Shown here: one piece after another, positions 1-12,230 of the stretch
Layout of the letters: the number at the start of each line of letters is the position of its first letter
Position numbering within the stretch: position 1 is the first letter of the stretch
Source: Parus major
Lineage: Eukaryota > Chordata > Aves > Passeriformes > Paridae
NCBI RefSeq assembly: GCF_001522545.3
Contig: NC_031769.1
Span: forward strand, 73,141,335 to 73,205,334
Length of the DNA stretch: 64,000 nt
Direction: 5' to 3'
Program-made: the position numbers and the translations under genes
The notes under the pieces: model-generated
What the model was told of the DNA's origin: nothing
What the model saw: the letters and a program-made list of their open reading frames with translations, nothing else
Database searches by the model: none

Positions 1-1003
1 AATTAGGAAAAGTTTTCTAGTTTGATCTATTGTTGTATTTATGAACATGAGAAAATTCATTTCTATCAATCATGTTTATTTGAAAATTAAACATCCCTAA
101 AACAGAACCTACCCTTACATTCTTCTCCAGTTCAAAATAGGAAAAAAAAACCCCAAACCTCTGCAATAATTGATGTCCTAAAAGTCACTGAAGTAATTCT
201 GGTGCTACAGCCAGCTTCACTAGTCTTGGTAGAATAGATGCATTTACACCAGTTTAAACTGCAGCTGAATCTGACTATATTCACTGCTCATAAAACTTTC
301 ATTTTTATGAAGATAAAACTATCCTATGCATAAATATATGAAACAGTACTAAACTGCATTTGCAAATTTGGCTTAACTTAAAATATATATTCATTTTATA
401 TCAAGATTTGGTTGGTTTAAAGTACGGGGGAAGGAAGGAATGGCTGTGCTTCATTAAAGAAAAGCTTTTTTGGTAACTGCTGTAGTCTTTCTAGCAATAC
501 TTGATAACATTAATATCCCCTAATGAAAATTGATTTTGTTTATGTATACTCATAATGGATATGGCCACATAATTATTATGTGTTGACTGCTACTTATTAA
601 TTAATTATTATATCTTCTTTTATAATTTATTTACCAGGAAGAAAAATCAAGTATGAAGCAGCATCTGTTTTCCAGTGAAGTTCTGCTTTGACTTAATTTC
701 ACAGCTGAGCAGGAAGGTGAACATGGGGCTTGAGTAACTTGACCAAGGTCACCAAGACTGCAATCTGCCTTGGTTTGAGCCGAGCACAAATTATTTTTCA
801 TTCTTGTGTTCTAGACACTTAAGCTGATGTGGTTTTAGTTTCCAACAGCTGTTCCTGAAGTAACCAAGAGAGACCACAATCTTAGATTACTACATCAAAC
901 AATTTCTGTGTATGGCGGCCAGGCAGGCAGAAATTCTTCACCTTAGTGTAAAAGAAAAGCAGTTTGAAGGTGAAAAGAACATCACGTTTTCACTGACTGC
1001 CAT
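1..1003. other. AT-rich non-coding DNA, nothing recognised
   Basis: No open frame of useful length and no repeat family I recognise. The stretch is rich in short A and T runs and reads like ordinary avian intergenic or intronic sequence. Confidence 0.6.
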
Positions 1004-1097
1004 CCTTTCCTTTCCTTTCCTTTCCTTTCCTTTCCTTTCCTTTCCTTTCCTTTCCTTTCCTTTCCTTTCCTTTCCTTTCCTTTCCTTTCCTTTCCTT
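1004..1097. repeat. (CCTTT)n pentanucleotide microsatellite, left side of gap
   Basis: About 19 uninterrupted copies of the pentamer CCTTT run directly into a block of Ns. The array gives open frames in both directions, with Phe/Leu/Ser repeats on plus and Lys/Glu/Arg/Gly repeats on minus. These are artefacts of the repeat. On the minus strand the array is AAAGG repeated. Confidence 0.97.
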
Positions 1098-1482
1098 NNN
1101 NNNNNNNNNNNNNNNNNNNNNNNNNNNNNNNNNNNNNNNNNNNNNNNNNNNNNNNNNNNNNNNNNNNNNNNNNNNNNNNNNNNNNNNNNNNNNNNNNNNN
1201 NNNNNNNNNNNNNNNNNNNNNNNNNNNNNNNNNNNNNNNNNNNNNNNNNNNNNNNNNNNNNNNNNNNNNNNNNNNNNNNNNNNNNNNNNNNNNNNNNNNN
1301 NNNNNNNNNNNNNNNNNNNNNNNNNNNNNNNNNNNNNNNNNNNNNNNNNNNNNNNNNNNNNNNNNNNNNNNNNNNNNNNNNNNNNNNNNNNNNNNNNNNN
1401 NNNNNNNNNNNNNNNNNNNNNNNNNNNNNNNNNNNNNNNNNNNNNNNNNNNNNNNNNNNNNNNNNNNNNNNNNNNNNNNNNN
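1098..1482. other. Assembly gap (385 N)
   Basis: A run of 385 Ns sits inside the pyrimidine repeat. It has CCTTT copies on its left and a CCCTTTT-type pyrimidine tract on its right. The true array length is therefore unknown, and the gap size may be estimated rather than measured. Confidence 0.99.
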
Positions 1483-1532
1483 CTTTCCCTTCTCCCTTCC
1501 CTTTTCCCTTTCCTTTTCCCTTTCCTTTCCTC
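1483..1532. repeat. Degenerate pyrimidine microsatellite, right side of gap
   Basis: All-pyrimidine sequence built of CTTTCCC, CTTTTCCC and TTTCC units. It is more varied than the pure CCTTT copies left of the gap, suggesting the array changes unit or degenerates toward this end. Confidence 0.9.
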
Positions 1533-4500
1533 TGGCTTCTGCAAATACTATGCGACTAAAAATGTGTGTACAATCCTCAACTAATTTATGATACTACGCA
1601 GTTCCATGACTGAGTCAATGACTGGACCTCTTCTCACTGACTTAAGTTTTATGTCTGCCTAAGCAGGGATTTCTATTGTGGTTTAACTTAAAGGCACAGT
1701 CTATTTATGTAATAAAGTGTACCATGACATGATATGTGTATTGTCTCTTCCCACTTGTCTACTGAATAGAAATTTCTAGTTTTCTTTTACTGCTAAAGGA
1801 AAACATATTGTAGTACATGTTTTCTGGCTGCAAAAAGAAGAGTCTCTTTCTCCTTTTCCTTTTTTTGGAGGACAGAAAGCTATAGCTGCTGTCACTTCTG
1901 TTGTTTGTTTTTCTAGTCTTTTTATAGCACCAGGCAATTGTGTATGTAAGGATTTGGATTCAGATGTGAAGGCAATTATTTGCAGGGTACTTTATTAATG
2001 GCAGCTAAAAAAATGAAAAATTTGGCAAAACAAATGGGTTCTTAAATAACTTCAAGACACCAGAGTGACCGACCGAAAAAACCAAAGAAAGTCAAAAGTT
2101 GATCTTAGAACCATTTAGAGTTACAGAAATTTACTGGAGATTTAAGGATAATATGCATACCTTGAAGAGATAATTGTAAAGATTTTTGTTTCAGAAAACT
2201 CTAAGTCTATTAAAATGTATGTTCACAGCAATACCCAGGTAATAAATTTTAGGAGTGTGTTTTGAAATGTAGTGAAAGAGACCAATAAAATTGGGCAATA
2301 GAGTAAACAGGAATTTTCTGTGGGTTCATGAAGCTCAAAATTCTCTAGAAACCAACTAGAAATAATTTTAAAATCTACTTTCCTCTGTAAGAAGAAGACG
2401 ACCACAGAAGCAGTGTCTACCATGCCAGTGCCTGCGAGTACGCCTGCATAAACAAAACAAAGCATTCTTCTTTTGGGGACGATGACTCCAGATTGCAGCT
2501 AAAGCTGCCAGAGGGTAAAAACTGAAGTGCTACTTGAAAAGTTCAGGTAGTGCTGTGCCTAAGACTGCTATCATGGGAGGAAAACTAAGATATATTTCTA
2601 AGCAAACAAAAGCATTGCGCTTTTGCACTATCAGGGTTAAGCTCACTTTTACTTAGCATATTGCCTAAGTGTTTTGATGACAGAATATATGGCGCAAAAG
2701 TAAGTTTCATGACAATACAACAGGGAAGCCTCACAAAATGGCTATGGTGAAAAAATAATGCAAACACAGAAAACAGAAATTCATGGTAACACAGTGGCTG
2801 GAATGACAGGGCTTGGAACCACAAGCTGAGTAATACAAATAAAGGTGTTTTTATGAACAACCTGAGATGAAATTTGGCCAGCCATTGTATTACATGGAGA
2901 GGTAAAGACATTTGTCTTCCATTTTGTTTCTTTCAAGTACCTCTTCAAAGCATCCACACCCTCTTATGCAGGAGGCCTGACATATATTTAATTCAGATAG
3001 CCCTTGGAAAAGAACAGTCTCAGTAACAACCCCAAAAGTCCCAGTCGGAGGAGTACGTGTAAAAGTCAAAATATTAATTTTTGGTATGGTACAGAGAAAA
3101 AGAGGTAATCTAGTGTTCCTAACTATCATATATTCTATAGAAGTTTTTAAATATGCATTGTCTTGATTCTATCACCCTTACATATGCAGTTCAATCTCTT
3201 TGTCTCTATTTGATCTTTCTGCAAGCAACTGGGTGTGAAAGAGCACCTATGCTTTGTTCAAGCTGGGACAGCTAAATTAATAATAACACAACACACACAA
3301 TGTTTGCCTAAATCTGTAGGAATGTTCAAGCCAGCGAAAACAAACCAAAAAAAAATACTGTTAGAGAGATGGGTTAGGGAACTTGTGAGGGAACATTTTG
3401 CAAGAAGATTGCATGTGCATGTAATGGCTGAAAGAAAACATGACAGATTATTTTAACCAAGTGTTAATTCCAAGGATTAAGTAACAGTATTTAGCGTAAA
3501 ACTTGAAGAAAGAGGTAGGCTTGGTAAAGTGAAATCAGGTAGAGATTGCTGTGAGAAAAATTCTAACAACAGAAGGATTTTTTTTAATAGTCTCCAAAGA
3601 CATAGATTGTGGGTTTCAAAAAAAATCTTAAAAACACCAAAAAACCCCATACTTTCAGGAACCATACCTACTTTTTCAGCAACTAATAATCTGAAATATT
3701 TTCCAGTTTTAACACTTCATACCGGCACATACAGGCATACAGATGCACTGGCACAAGTCAGGAGCAACAGGAAAAGCATACTAGTAAATCCTTTTTGACA
3801 ACTACAATATTCCATCACGTACATCTGCCACTTAAATAAATCCATGAGGGTCAGACTGTTGTCTCTTTTTGGTGAATGGTGAGGAAAAGATGCTGTGCAA
3901 AAATAAATGGAGCTTTTACCAACAGATTTGGAATGTCTCCTCCTCTGCAATCTGGTCCTTCAGTTACTGGTTTCCATTCTTAGAAGGTAGGAGGAAGAAT
4001 TTAAAGGCCTCACTAAAATAACTAAATTAACCTCACAAGTTTAAGGGTAGTTTTGAGGTCCATCATCTTTTGAACTCCATGGAATTTATCCAGATGTTGA
4101 ATTGTGGATTCTAGGCAATACTTTTTCCAAATGTTATGTTTAAAGCTATTCTCCTAAATATGTATTTAAAGATCAATAGTAAGTTGCCCTTTCTTCCCAC
4201 CAAAACCTAAGGAAAAAAGTTGGGTGTTTTGATCTAAAGGCAAATGCTGTACTTCTGATATTCCTGCTGTTACTTATTTAGTATTTTGAATGTGCAGCCC
4301 CAACCACACCAGACACCTGTGGTGCAATGTTGTTGTAGTCACAAGAGCTGAGCCAGTTTATTCCAACTGGGGCCCATGTCCCCTACTACTAAAATTATAT
4401 CTTGGCAGGTCTGCATTAGTATAAAACTTGAGAAGACTCTTTTTTTTCTTTTTTCTTTTTTCTTTTTTTTTTTGTGTGGGGAGTAGCAAAATTGTCACTG

Positions 4501-7234
4501 AATGAATGCTGAAGAAAGCACGACTCGGAGATAAAGCAATTTATTTTTCTTTTCTTTAAATGTCTACATCTCTGTTTGGCAACAGAGTTCAGAGTCCAAG
4601 GGTCAGAAAAGATCATGTAACCTGTTGGGTAGGTATACACAAGAGACAGTACAGTCCAATATCTGCATTGTTTTTAAGCTGCTGCTGCCAAGCAGATTGC
4701 CATTTAAATTCAGGAAGTCAGCTGCTGCTACTGACTACCGTCATTAATACCATGGCTTTGAGCACTGTTTCACTGTTGCAAATGTTTCTTAAATTAGCTT
4801 TTCTCCCTTCTGCTGTGTTCCTTTAAAAACAGCACCAGTGGGTCTTATTGGGAGTTTTGAGAGCAACCAGCCTCCACAGCATTTATTAGTGGCATGAAGC
4901 AGCAGAGTTTTGTGGGCTCCGACAGAGAAGTTAAATAGCTTCAAACATTTTCTATCAGCTTAAAGCAGTGTGCTCAATGGTGCAAGCACATGCTTTGCTT
5001 CCTTTGCCTTAGAATCACCCTGGGACATCCACTCTGAAAGAAGATTTGAATGAGCTTGAAAATTCAAGATAGGCTTCATTGCCAATCTGACAACAGACCC
5101 TAAAAACAATAAAAAAATAAAATAAAATGACAACTCAGAAAAGGAAACTGCTTGGCATACTCCATGCCCTGTTTTGTCTCTTCTGACTGTCAACCATCAA
5201 TATTCAGTGGGATAAACCTGGCCAAATTAGAGACATAAGAGGGCACCACTGAAATCAAAATTCTGTCACAACTCACAGTTGGTCTTGACTTTTGTTTCAT
5301 TAAAAATTTAATTGGAACCAAACTGTGCAGTCACAAAGCTCATCAGTGCTTCCTCTTCACAACACTAAAGAATCAGATGCTCAAACATAGCAAATTAGTG
5401 AAGAACATGTTTACACTCTGCTCCCTTATTACTGAAAATGATTATTTGATAAACAAAGAGGTGCAGCCAGGAAGAAGCCAACATGTGTTGACAGAATTAG
5501 CAGGCCTTGGTGACTGCACCTACTATGTCTGTGTAGATCAAGAATGGTACTTCAGTGAGTAGTCCTGAAGAAGTGATAAATAAAAGAGAGCATCCAGCTG
5601 CCTCTGATCTCCATATTAACATCAGGGCAGAAATGGTAGGGGACTCTGACTCCTTGCAGTACTGTCAGTGCTGCTCTAAACCAGCAAGCTTTCATAAGAG
5701 CATGAAAGGGAAGCTTGTTTGCAATACACAGGAAGAGCTCAGGGGACAACACAGAGTTGCAGACAGGATCTTTACCGTGGTCACTGTGCGCTTCTCACAC
5801 TGAGAGAATCACTTGCAGGTAGAGCAGATGCTCCTGTGTAGGAAGCTATATGATACCACCATAACCTTCCCATTTTAAAGCTTACCCAGTCCAGCCATTC
5901 TGTGTGGCTGTCCCATGAAAATTAAACCAAGAACAATGTGGGTTTTTTTCCTAAATTTCTGAGGCTTTAAAAGAGCAGCCTTTGCCTTGGGAATAAAGGC
6001 ATTGCTGAGAGTCAGACGAGCTTTTAAATGGTTTAATTTCAAACAGCTTGCAGCTGGAAGACAGAATAATAAAAATCTCTTAGGAAGGTAAAAAATACCA
6101 AGAGTTCAAGAACAAAAGAACAAATCTACATTTCTGTAAATGGCTTCTTAGCTGAGATCAGGACCTATATGAGAAATTGAAACTTAGGCAGACAAACCTT
6201 AAACATACATGGCTAAATAAAATAAGGGAAGAATAATAGTAATGTTATAGTCATCTGTGGAATTAGGAATGGGGAATTCATTAGTTTATGTATTTTTAAT
6301 AAGAAAATGTTAATTTATAGGGATTAAATTTAATTACAACCCTGCTAATTTTATTGCCAGTGGGACTGTCATGAAATTGTTGTACACTAAAAAGTATACT
6401 TAAGGTACTTGGAAAGTCTTTTGTATTTGATTGAAAAGCCCTTAAATCTGCTTAATTTGGTCTGCTGAATCACGCAGGGAATAGATTTAAACCCGGAGAT
6501 AGTGGGAAACAAGTGCAATTTATGTGGTTTCTATTTCCCCTTAAATAGGATTAATCCCTGCTTGCAGTTTGCACTTCGACTACCCCTGCATCAGAGCACT
6601 CACAGGCTGCCTGCTGCGAAGCCCAGTCAGAGCCACAAGTGTCTCCTCCTGGAGGTTTGGCCTAGATGTCTCCATACTGATGTGTTCCCAGGCTCCAGCT
6701 CTGTCCCCTTGCCCTTTTTGCTTGGTCTGAGCAGGTGCTATTCTTCCACTCTCCTTTATCACTCTGTAAGTCTTTGGGAAAACCTGTGTTTCTGGGATTT
6801 TTTAGAAAAATAATTAATTCATGTTAGTTCTATTAAAACAGTTTCATTAAGTCACCTCACACCCACACACCCACCCAGCATTTAACAATTTTATAGCTTT
6901 TATATTTTTCTGGTTTAGGAATCAGAGGTTTTATTGTAATTTAATTGTTGATGACTTCAATAACACCTGCATTGGCAAGAGTGTTCTGTTACTCTATGCA
7001 TTGGCTGCAACACTTTTGCTTTTCTTTAGAGATTCCAGAACTATTATGAGAGAAGTGATCTGAGACTGGCCATACAGGATGTTTCTCTAGTAAAATAAAT
7101 CAATGGGACTGGAAATGCTTTTATCCTGATGAAAACTAGAGGTAACTATACTGAAGAAATATCATGTCTGTTTTCCTACCATGAAGCTGCTTCAGCTTTA
7201 CCCTCTTCGTGTATTTCACGGCCCATCATTGGGG
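1533..7234. other. AT-rich non-coding DNA, no gene seen
   Basis: Many short open frames under about 110 residues occur on both strands, but none shows a recognisable domain, a signal-peptide and cleavage pattern, or splice-bounded exon character. A T-rich tract (T runs with spaced C) lies at about 4438-4474. No CR1 or LTR was recognised here, although old degraded copies would escape reading by eye. Confidence 0.5.
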
Positions 7235-7284
7235 TCTGTGGGTGTGTGGGTGTGTGAGGGTGTGCGTGTATGTGTATGTATGCA
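7235..7284. repeat. (TG)n-rich imperfect microsatellite
   Basis: GTGTG units interrupted by GGG, AGGG and GTAT, ending in TGTATG units. It is an impure dinucleotide tract. Confidence 0.85.
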
Positions 7285-7440
7285 TGAAATACATTCTAAA
7301 AGATGGTTTAGAAGCATATCTACATTTTATTGCACAACGTGCAGTAATTTAGATTTAGCCTTTGAATCCACAAAAACTTCTTGCACTTACGTAATAAAAC
7401 CAAAGGTCTGTCTTCCAATTATGGTGTACAACTAAAGCAG

Positions 7441-8573
7441 GGATGGCCCTGCAGCCAGGAAGAGGCCCCAGTGGGGTGCTTTTGACACCATCTCTCACAG
7501 GTTCCTTCTGGACACAATGTCCAGCACACAGCTGGATAAACACATCATGTGATGGGTAAGCAACTGGCTCACGGGTCAGGCACAAAGGGTTATAAGGAAT
7601 GGTGTGACATCAGCTGAAGACCTGACAATAGTGAGGTTACACTAGCGGGGCTCCATCCTTGACCCTGTGCTCTTCAACATATTCATAAATTATTTGGATG
7701 CAGAACTCAAGGGATTCTGAGCAACTTCACAGATGATACAAAATTGGGAGGATGTGTTGACTCCCTGCAGACACACTTCAAATTAGAGGTCTGGGCAATC
7801 ACCAACCATATGAGCTTTAACAAAGACAAGTACCAGATTCTGCACCTGAGATGGGACAACCCTGGATGTACAGACAAACTGGGGAATGAGAGGCTGGAAA
7901 GCAGTGCCATGGAAAAGGTCCTGGAGGTCCTGCTCGATGGCAAGTTGAATCTGAGTCAGCAGTGCCCTGGCAGCCAGGAGGAACAACCCTGTCCTGGGGG
8001 GCATCAGGCACAGCATGGCCAGCCAGGCAAGGGAGGGGATCGTCCTGCTCTGCTCTGGGCTGGGGTAACCTCACCTCCAGTGCTGAGGGCAGTTTTGGGT
8101 GCCACAATATAAGGAAGACATTGATCTGTTAGAGAGCATCCAAAGGAGGGCCATGAAGTGGTGAAAAGTCTGGAGGGGAAGCTGTATGAGGAGTGGCTGA
8201 GAGCACTTGGTCTGTTCAGCCTGGAGGAATCTGCAACTTCCTTGTGAGGTGAAGAGGAGGGACAGACGTAGCTCTCTTCTCTGTGTTGACCCATGACAGG
8301 GTCTGAGGCAATGGCCTGAGTTTATGTCAAAGGAGACTTAACCTGGATTTTAGTAAAAGAACGGTTCTTCACCCGGAGGGTGTTTGGGCACTGGAACAGG
8401 TTCCCCAGGGAAGTGGTCACAGCACCAGCCTGACAGAGTTCAAGAAGCATTTGGACAATGCTCTCGAGCACATTGTGAGACTCTTGGGGATCGCACAGTG
8501 CAGGGCCAGGAGCTGGACTCAATAATCCTTGTGTGTCCCTTCAAACTCAGCATAATGCATGATTCCATGATTT
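7441..8573 (+). mobile_element. CR1 LINE, 5'-truncated, plus strand
   Basis: Remnant of a CR1 non-LTR retrotransposon that begins within the reverse transcriptase part of ORF2 and runs to the element's 3' end. Visible pieces in order: an AFDTISHRFLL-like RT segment near 7478-7512, with the LLDTMSSTQLDK-type stretch following; the catalytic box as FTDDTKLGG, its FTDD at 7726-7737; FNKDKYQILHLRWDNPG near 7820-7865; and the LGNERLESSAM segment near 7879-7912. The C-terminal region (RLREW, GLFSLEE, then a LEQVPQGSGHS-type segment) follows in shifted frames. The reading frame is broken several times, so the copy is dead. The 3' end near 8560 has a degenerate ATTCCATGATT tail of the CR1 type. It belongs to the same subfamily as the copies at 46.8 kb and 60.5 kb. 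Confidence 0.92.
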
Positions 8574-10862
8574 TTTGGTCTCAACCCATGAGTTTTTCTG
8601 TGTTATTTTTTCTCCCCATGTCCTTTTGAGGACAACAAGTAAGAGCATCTGAATGGGTGTGTGGCAGTCAGTCAAGGTCCACCCATGACTTTAACTTAAG
8701 AAAATTAAGTCTAAACCATTCTTTTAAATGCTTCACTTTAAAAAAATCAAAAAAAAACCAAAACACAAACAAACAGATCCACAAACAAAAAAAAACCAAA
8801 CCACCACCCAAAAAACAACAACAAACCATTATTGAGACCTATGCAGCATGCCAAATCTTGAGGTGTCAGCTAAATTCAGATTTTGCAAAAATTATGAGTT
8901 TTAAACTTTTTTCTTAGTAAGTGGCATATTATTTAGTTTGAAATCATTCTTCTTTGAAGAACTGATTCCTTCCCTGCCTTTTCAAGTCTCTTTCAACAAA
9001 AGTAGGATGGAGTTAATCTGGTTTACTCCACTGTGGGAATATCCAAGTGTTATAAATTAAGGTATTTCAGAGCTTAGCATATCTAGAATTTGGATCCCTT
9101 AAAGGGCAGCTTAATCATTATTAATATATGAATGAAAGCTCTAAATTTTCTCCTCACTGACTTTATCCAGTTAGGTGAGATATCATCAGATGAGGACAAC
9201 ATTTTTCAGAAATTCTATGGTGGTAAAATCTTACAGTTATAATTTTACAGGTTTTTTAAACTTTCCACTCAGAAAACTGCATTAAATCCAAGTTTACAGG
9301 GTTCACTTATTTCCACACAGTTTTTTAATGATCATACTCCTTGAATAACGGATGTTTTATTGCCATTTCAAATGAAAGGGGAATTGTTCCCTGTTTTCGT
9401 TAATTGCGTTGCTATAGCAGAAACCTGGTTTACTATTCTTTTATGCCCATCAGCTTAATAGAATATTAAATAGTTATTGACTTTGGAAGAGGTGAACCAT
9501 CATGATTTATTGAGCTGAGAGGTAAATATTCATCAAGCAACTACAATTAAGCTTCTGCTTGTGCTCCTCATTTACAGAAAATGTAGATGGTAAAAGGAGG
9601 CTTGTGAAATGTGAAAATAACTACATCATTAAAGCCCAATTACCAACTGATCTAAAGAGGATCTGAAGAACTGTAATTTATAAGTCAACACAACAAAACT
9701 GACTTTCAACAAAAATAATTATAAAAAAGCACAAAATATTTTCTTTCCATCTTTGCCATATCTGATTATGTACTCGTAATTCCTGACACGCCTAAGGATT
9801 ATAAGGAAAATGGTGAAAATCCTCTTAAAACATCAAGATACTGTTTATTGTTGTTAAGCTGAAGCAATGAATTATTTAGAAAGTTGACATCTCAAACTTT
9901 GCAGTTTTGTTGGTTGGCATTTTTCTATCACCTAATCCATTAAATGAGAAACTACCAACATTTGTTTCTGTTTCACAACTCCATGAAAGTACAGAAATGA
10001 TATATCACACTGTATTTTCCTCCTCCCTATGTATGTGTTCAGAAACGAATAGTGCTGTTGGAGAGTTTGGATGCAAGAGAGGTAATTGTCTACTAATTTA
10101 GATTTAAACTAAAACTGGAAAATTATTGCAACCATCACCATTTCTGATTACAGAGAATGATCTGTCAACACATCTACAGAGCTAATGCTAAGTGTGATTT
10201 GAACTGAAAGAGACTGATTCAAGTCTTGCCATAAATCCTTTACATAATTATAAGCTTAATGAAAGGATGAGTAAAGGAAACAATATTAGTCATTTACAAG
10301 AAATTTGTGACTCATTTTACTGCTTATCATGTTGTTACAGAAATGCAGAAAGTAATTTAACATATATGAAAGAAAACCCCAAAACAACCAAACAAAAACT
10401 AACAAATGAGGCTGGTAGGAGACTTCAGTTGGCTATACCAGAGGTCTGGTATGCCCCAGTCTATGCCCTGATCCTGCAAATGTGCCATATGCAGTGGACA
10501 ACTGTTATGTCCCAGTCCACTTCTACAGAAAAGTAGTTAAAGCTTAATTTGCTCTGGGTGGTGCATAGGAGAAACAGCAAAAATTTTCTCAATAACAAAA
10601 ATTTACTTTTAAACTTAAGAATATTAATTTAGAATAAATTACTTGGCAAATTTTAAAACAACATCCAGACAAAGTAATGGACTTCACAAACTTTAACTAA
10701 ACAAGCTTAAACTTAGCCAACTTTAATTTATCCATGCACAACAAAGCATTTACTAAGGCATTGACTGGAATTTTTTAGTCTGGCTTACAGTATACCCCAA
10801 GAAGTTATGAGAAGAAAGAGAGAAAGATAAAGAAAGGATAAAAGTAGAAAGACAGCACCACC
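8574..10862. other. AT-rich non-coding DNA with A-rich tract at 8728-8826
   Basis: The A-rich tract at about 8728-8826 is made of A runs with CAAA, ACC and AAC units. The rest shows no gene. It borders the probable minus-strand LTR at 10863, but reading 9900-10862 on the minus strand I see no gag-, pol- or env-like coding sequence. Confidence 0.5.
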
Positions 10863-11622
10863 TGTGAATCCAAGCACAAGACTCAATTGCTGCAATTCAA
10901 ATATTCATTAGTTATAATCAATTTATTATAAGGGTAAAAGGAGGGGAGACCCGTGTCCGCCACCAGCCTCGGCGTCCACGTGGTCCGGGGGAGGGGAGAG
11001 AGCACAGGTAGGGCAGGGGAGGTGAGGTTGGAAGGGGGAGGGAGGGAGTAAGAGCGACAGAGGGAAGGAGGGAAAAACCAGAGGGAAAGAGCAGGGAGGA
11101 TGAGAGGGGCTGGAGCAGGGAGAGGGGGCTGAGAGTTAAGAGTGGGGGAGAGGGGGAGAGGGATAAGGGGGAGGGGTTCAGAGGTAAGAGGTAAGAGAGG
11201 TGAGAGAGGTGAGAGCTAAGAGAGCGAAGTTCTTGTTACAATCCAATATATCTTTTTCTATCGTGAATATTCTAGTTCTTAGTAACCAATCACCAAGAGA
11301 CACACCTACTAAAGAATTTACATACAACCTATGAGCTTCCCTATGTTAACATACAGTGTTGCATTTTATACTCTACAGAGCACTACAAGTTTTTTCCTTG
11401 CTTCTTTACTTTTGGACTCTTCTTATCAGCAGAAGGACATTGTTTCATCAACAGGGATTCTCCTCTAACAGGCTAGGCTATTGTTCTTTGGTTAACCAGT
11501 ACTCAGTATCCTATAACTCAAAGCAGGCTTTCATTTCTACTTTGATTCTAGCCTTCTTATTTTCAGAATCTAGTGCCAAACAATCACATTCATAAGGTTT
11601 CCCTGTTTCACCTTCCCCAACA
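10863..11622 (-). mobile_element. Probable endogenous retrovirus LTR, minus strand
   Basis: Read on the minus strand, the segment starts TGTTGGGGAAGG and ends GATTCACA, giving the TG...CA termini typical of LTRs over about 760 bp. In LTR order it has a TATAAA motif (11370 back to 11365) and an AATAAA polyadenylation-type motif (10927 back to 10922) about 60 bp before the end. A CCAAT motif on the plus strand near 11283-11290 adds promoter-like character. Beyond the CA end the minus strand continues GG then TGGTGC, which could be the start of a primer-binding site, but no recognisable gag follows. I see no matching target-site duplication at these ends (plus-strand flanks ccacc and attag), so the exact limits are uncertain. 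The family is not named with confidence; an avian ERV of class II or III type is plausible. Confidence 0.6.
10941..11226 (+). repeat. G-rich polypurine block inside the LTR
   Basis: On the plus strand about 280 bases are overwhelmingly G and A, with many runs of three to six G and units such as GGGGGAGAGG, GGTAAGA and GGTGAGA. On the LTR's own sense (minus) strand this is a polypyrimidine tract. It is strikingly GC-rich against the surrounding AT-rich DNA and has G-quadruplex and triplex potential. Near its left end a GC-rich non-purine segment (10954-10987) contains several CpGs. Confidence 0.85.
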
Positions 11623-11629
11623 ATTAGTG

Positions 11630-12230
11630 GAAGTGATGGTTGCAGTCTCAACCTATTGTGGGTGGGGTTGCCCACAAAATGCAAAGTTGAGCATGTTAAT
11701 GTGCATTTAGGTTAACATGGGAACATCCAGGGGATGTTGCAACACTGTGGATCATGTGCAGTCCTCTGAGGTGGAAGGTCTCATAAAGGTATCTGGGGGA
11801 CTTATGACTTAACATGACACTCTCTTTCTCCAATCAGCTCAGTGGAGTTGAGCCAATTATGCTCCATCAGAAAAGATGGCCACCTTCAGACCTGTGTGTG
11901 AATGTTCCAATATCTTTCCTGGGGTGGGAGAATTTTACAGCTGAGCCACTTGGGTAAGGGAGGACATTGCCATGATGAAAAGTACTATCCCAGCTCCTCA
12001 GTGTCAGCCTCTTGTCATCCTCCTCCCTTGTCTGGCTCAAACCCCAGTTAGCTGCCAAATAAAGGTTGCTTTGTATGGTCATCCTCTGGTGATCAGCCCC
12101 TCTGCACCTGGGCTGTTCCCTTTCCCACTGTCAGCAAAGCACCTGGTGTTTCTGCAAATGGCCGATTGAGTCATTACCCACTAACATCTCAGTCTCACAA
12201 CCACACAACAGCTTACTCCCTGCCTGTGAA
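11630..12230 (+). other. LTR-like promoter and polyA-motif stretch, unproven
   Basis: A less AT-rich segment carries, on the plus strand, the motif CCAATCAGCTC near 11831-11841 and AATAAAGG at about 12058-12065, followed by a pyrimidine-rich part. This order and spacing resemble a gammaretrovirus-like (ERV1) LTR. I cannot define TG...CA ends or a target duplication. It may equally be single-copy DNA next to the LTR at 10863-11622. Confidence 0.25.

Noticed and set aside
1004..1532. CRISPR-like array
   Set aside because: Simple tandem pentamers without spacers, in a vertebrate genome.
912..1559. Long open frames across the pentanucleotide repeat on both strands
   Set aside because: They consist of repeat-encoded Phe/Leu/Ser or Lys/Glu/Gly units and run through 385 Ns; no gene evidence.
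7744..8112. 122-codon open frame as a host gene
   Set aside because: It is CR1 ORF2 sequence (TDDTKLGG-adjacent RT to C-terminus) with frame changes.
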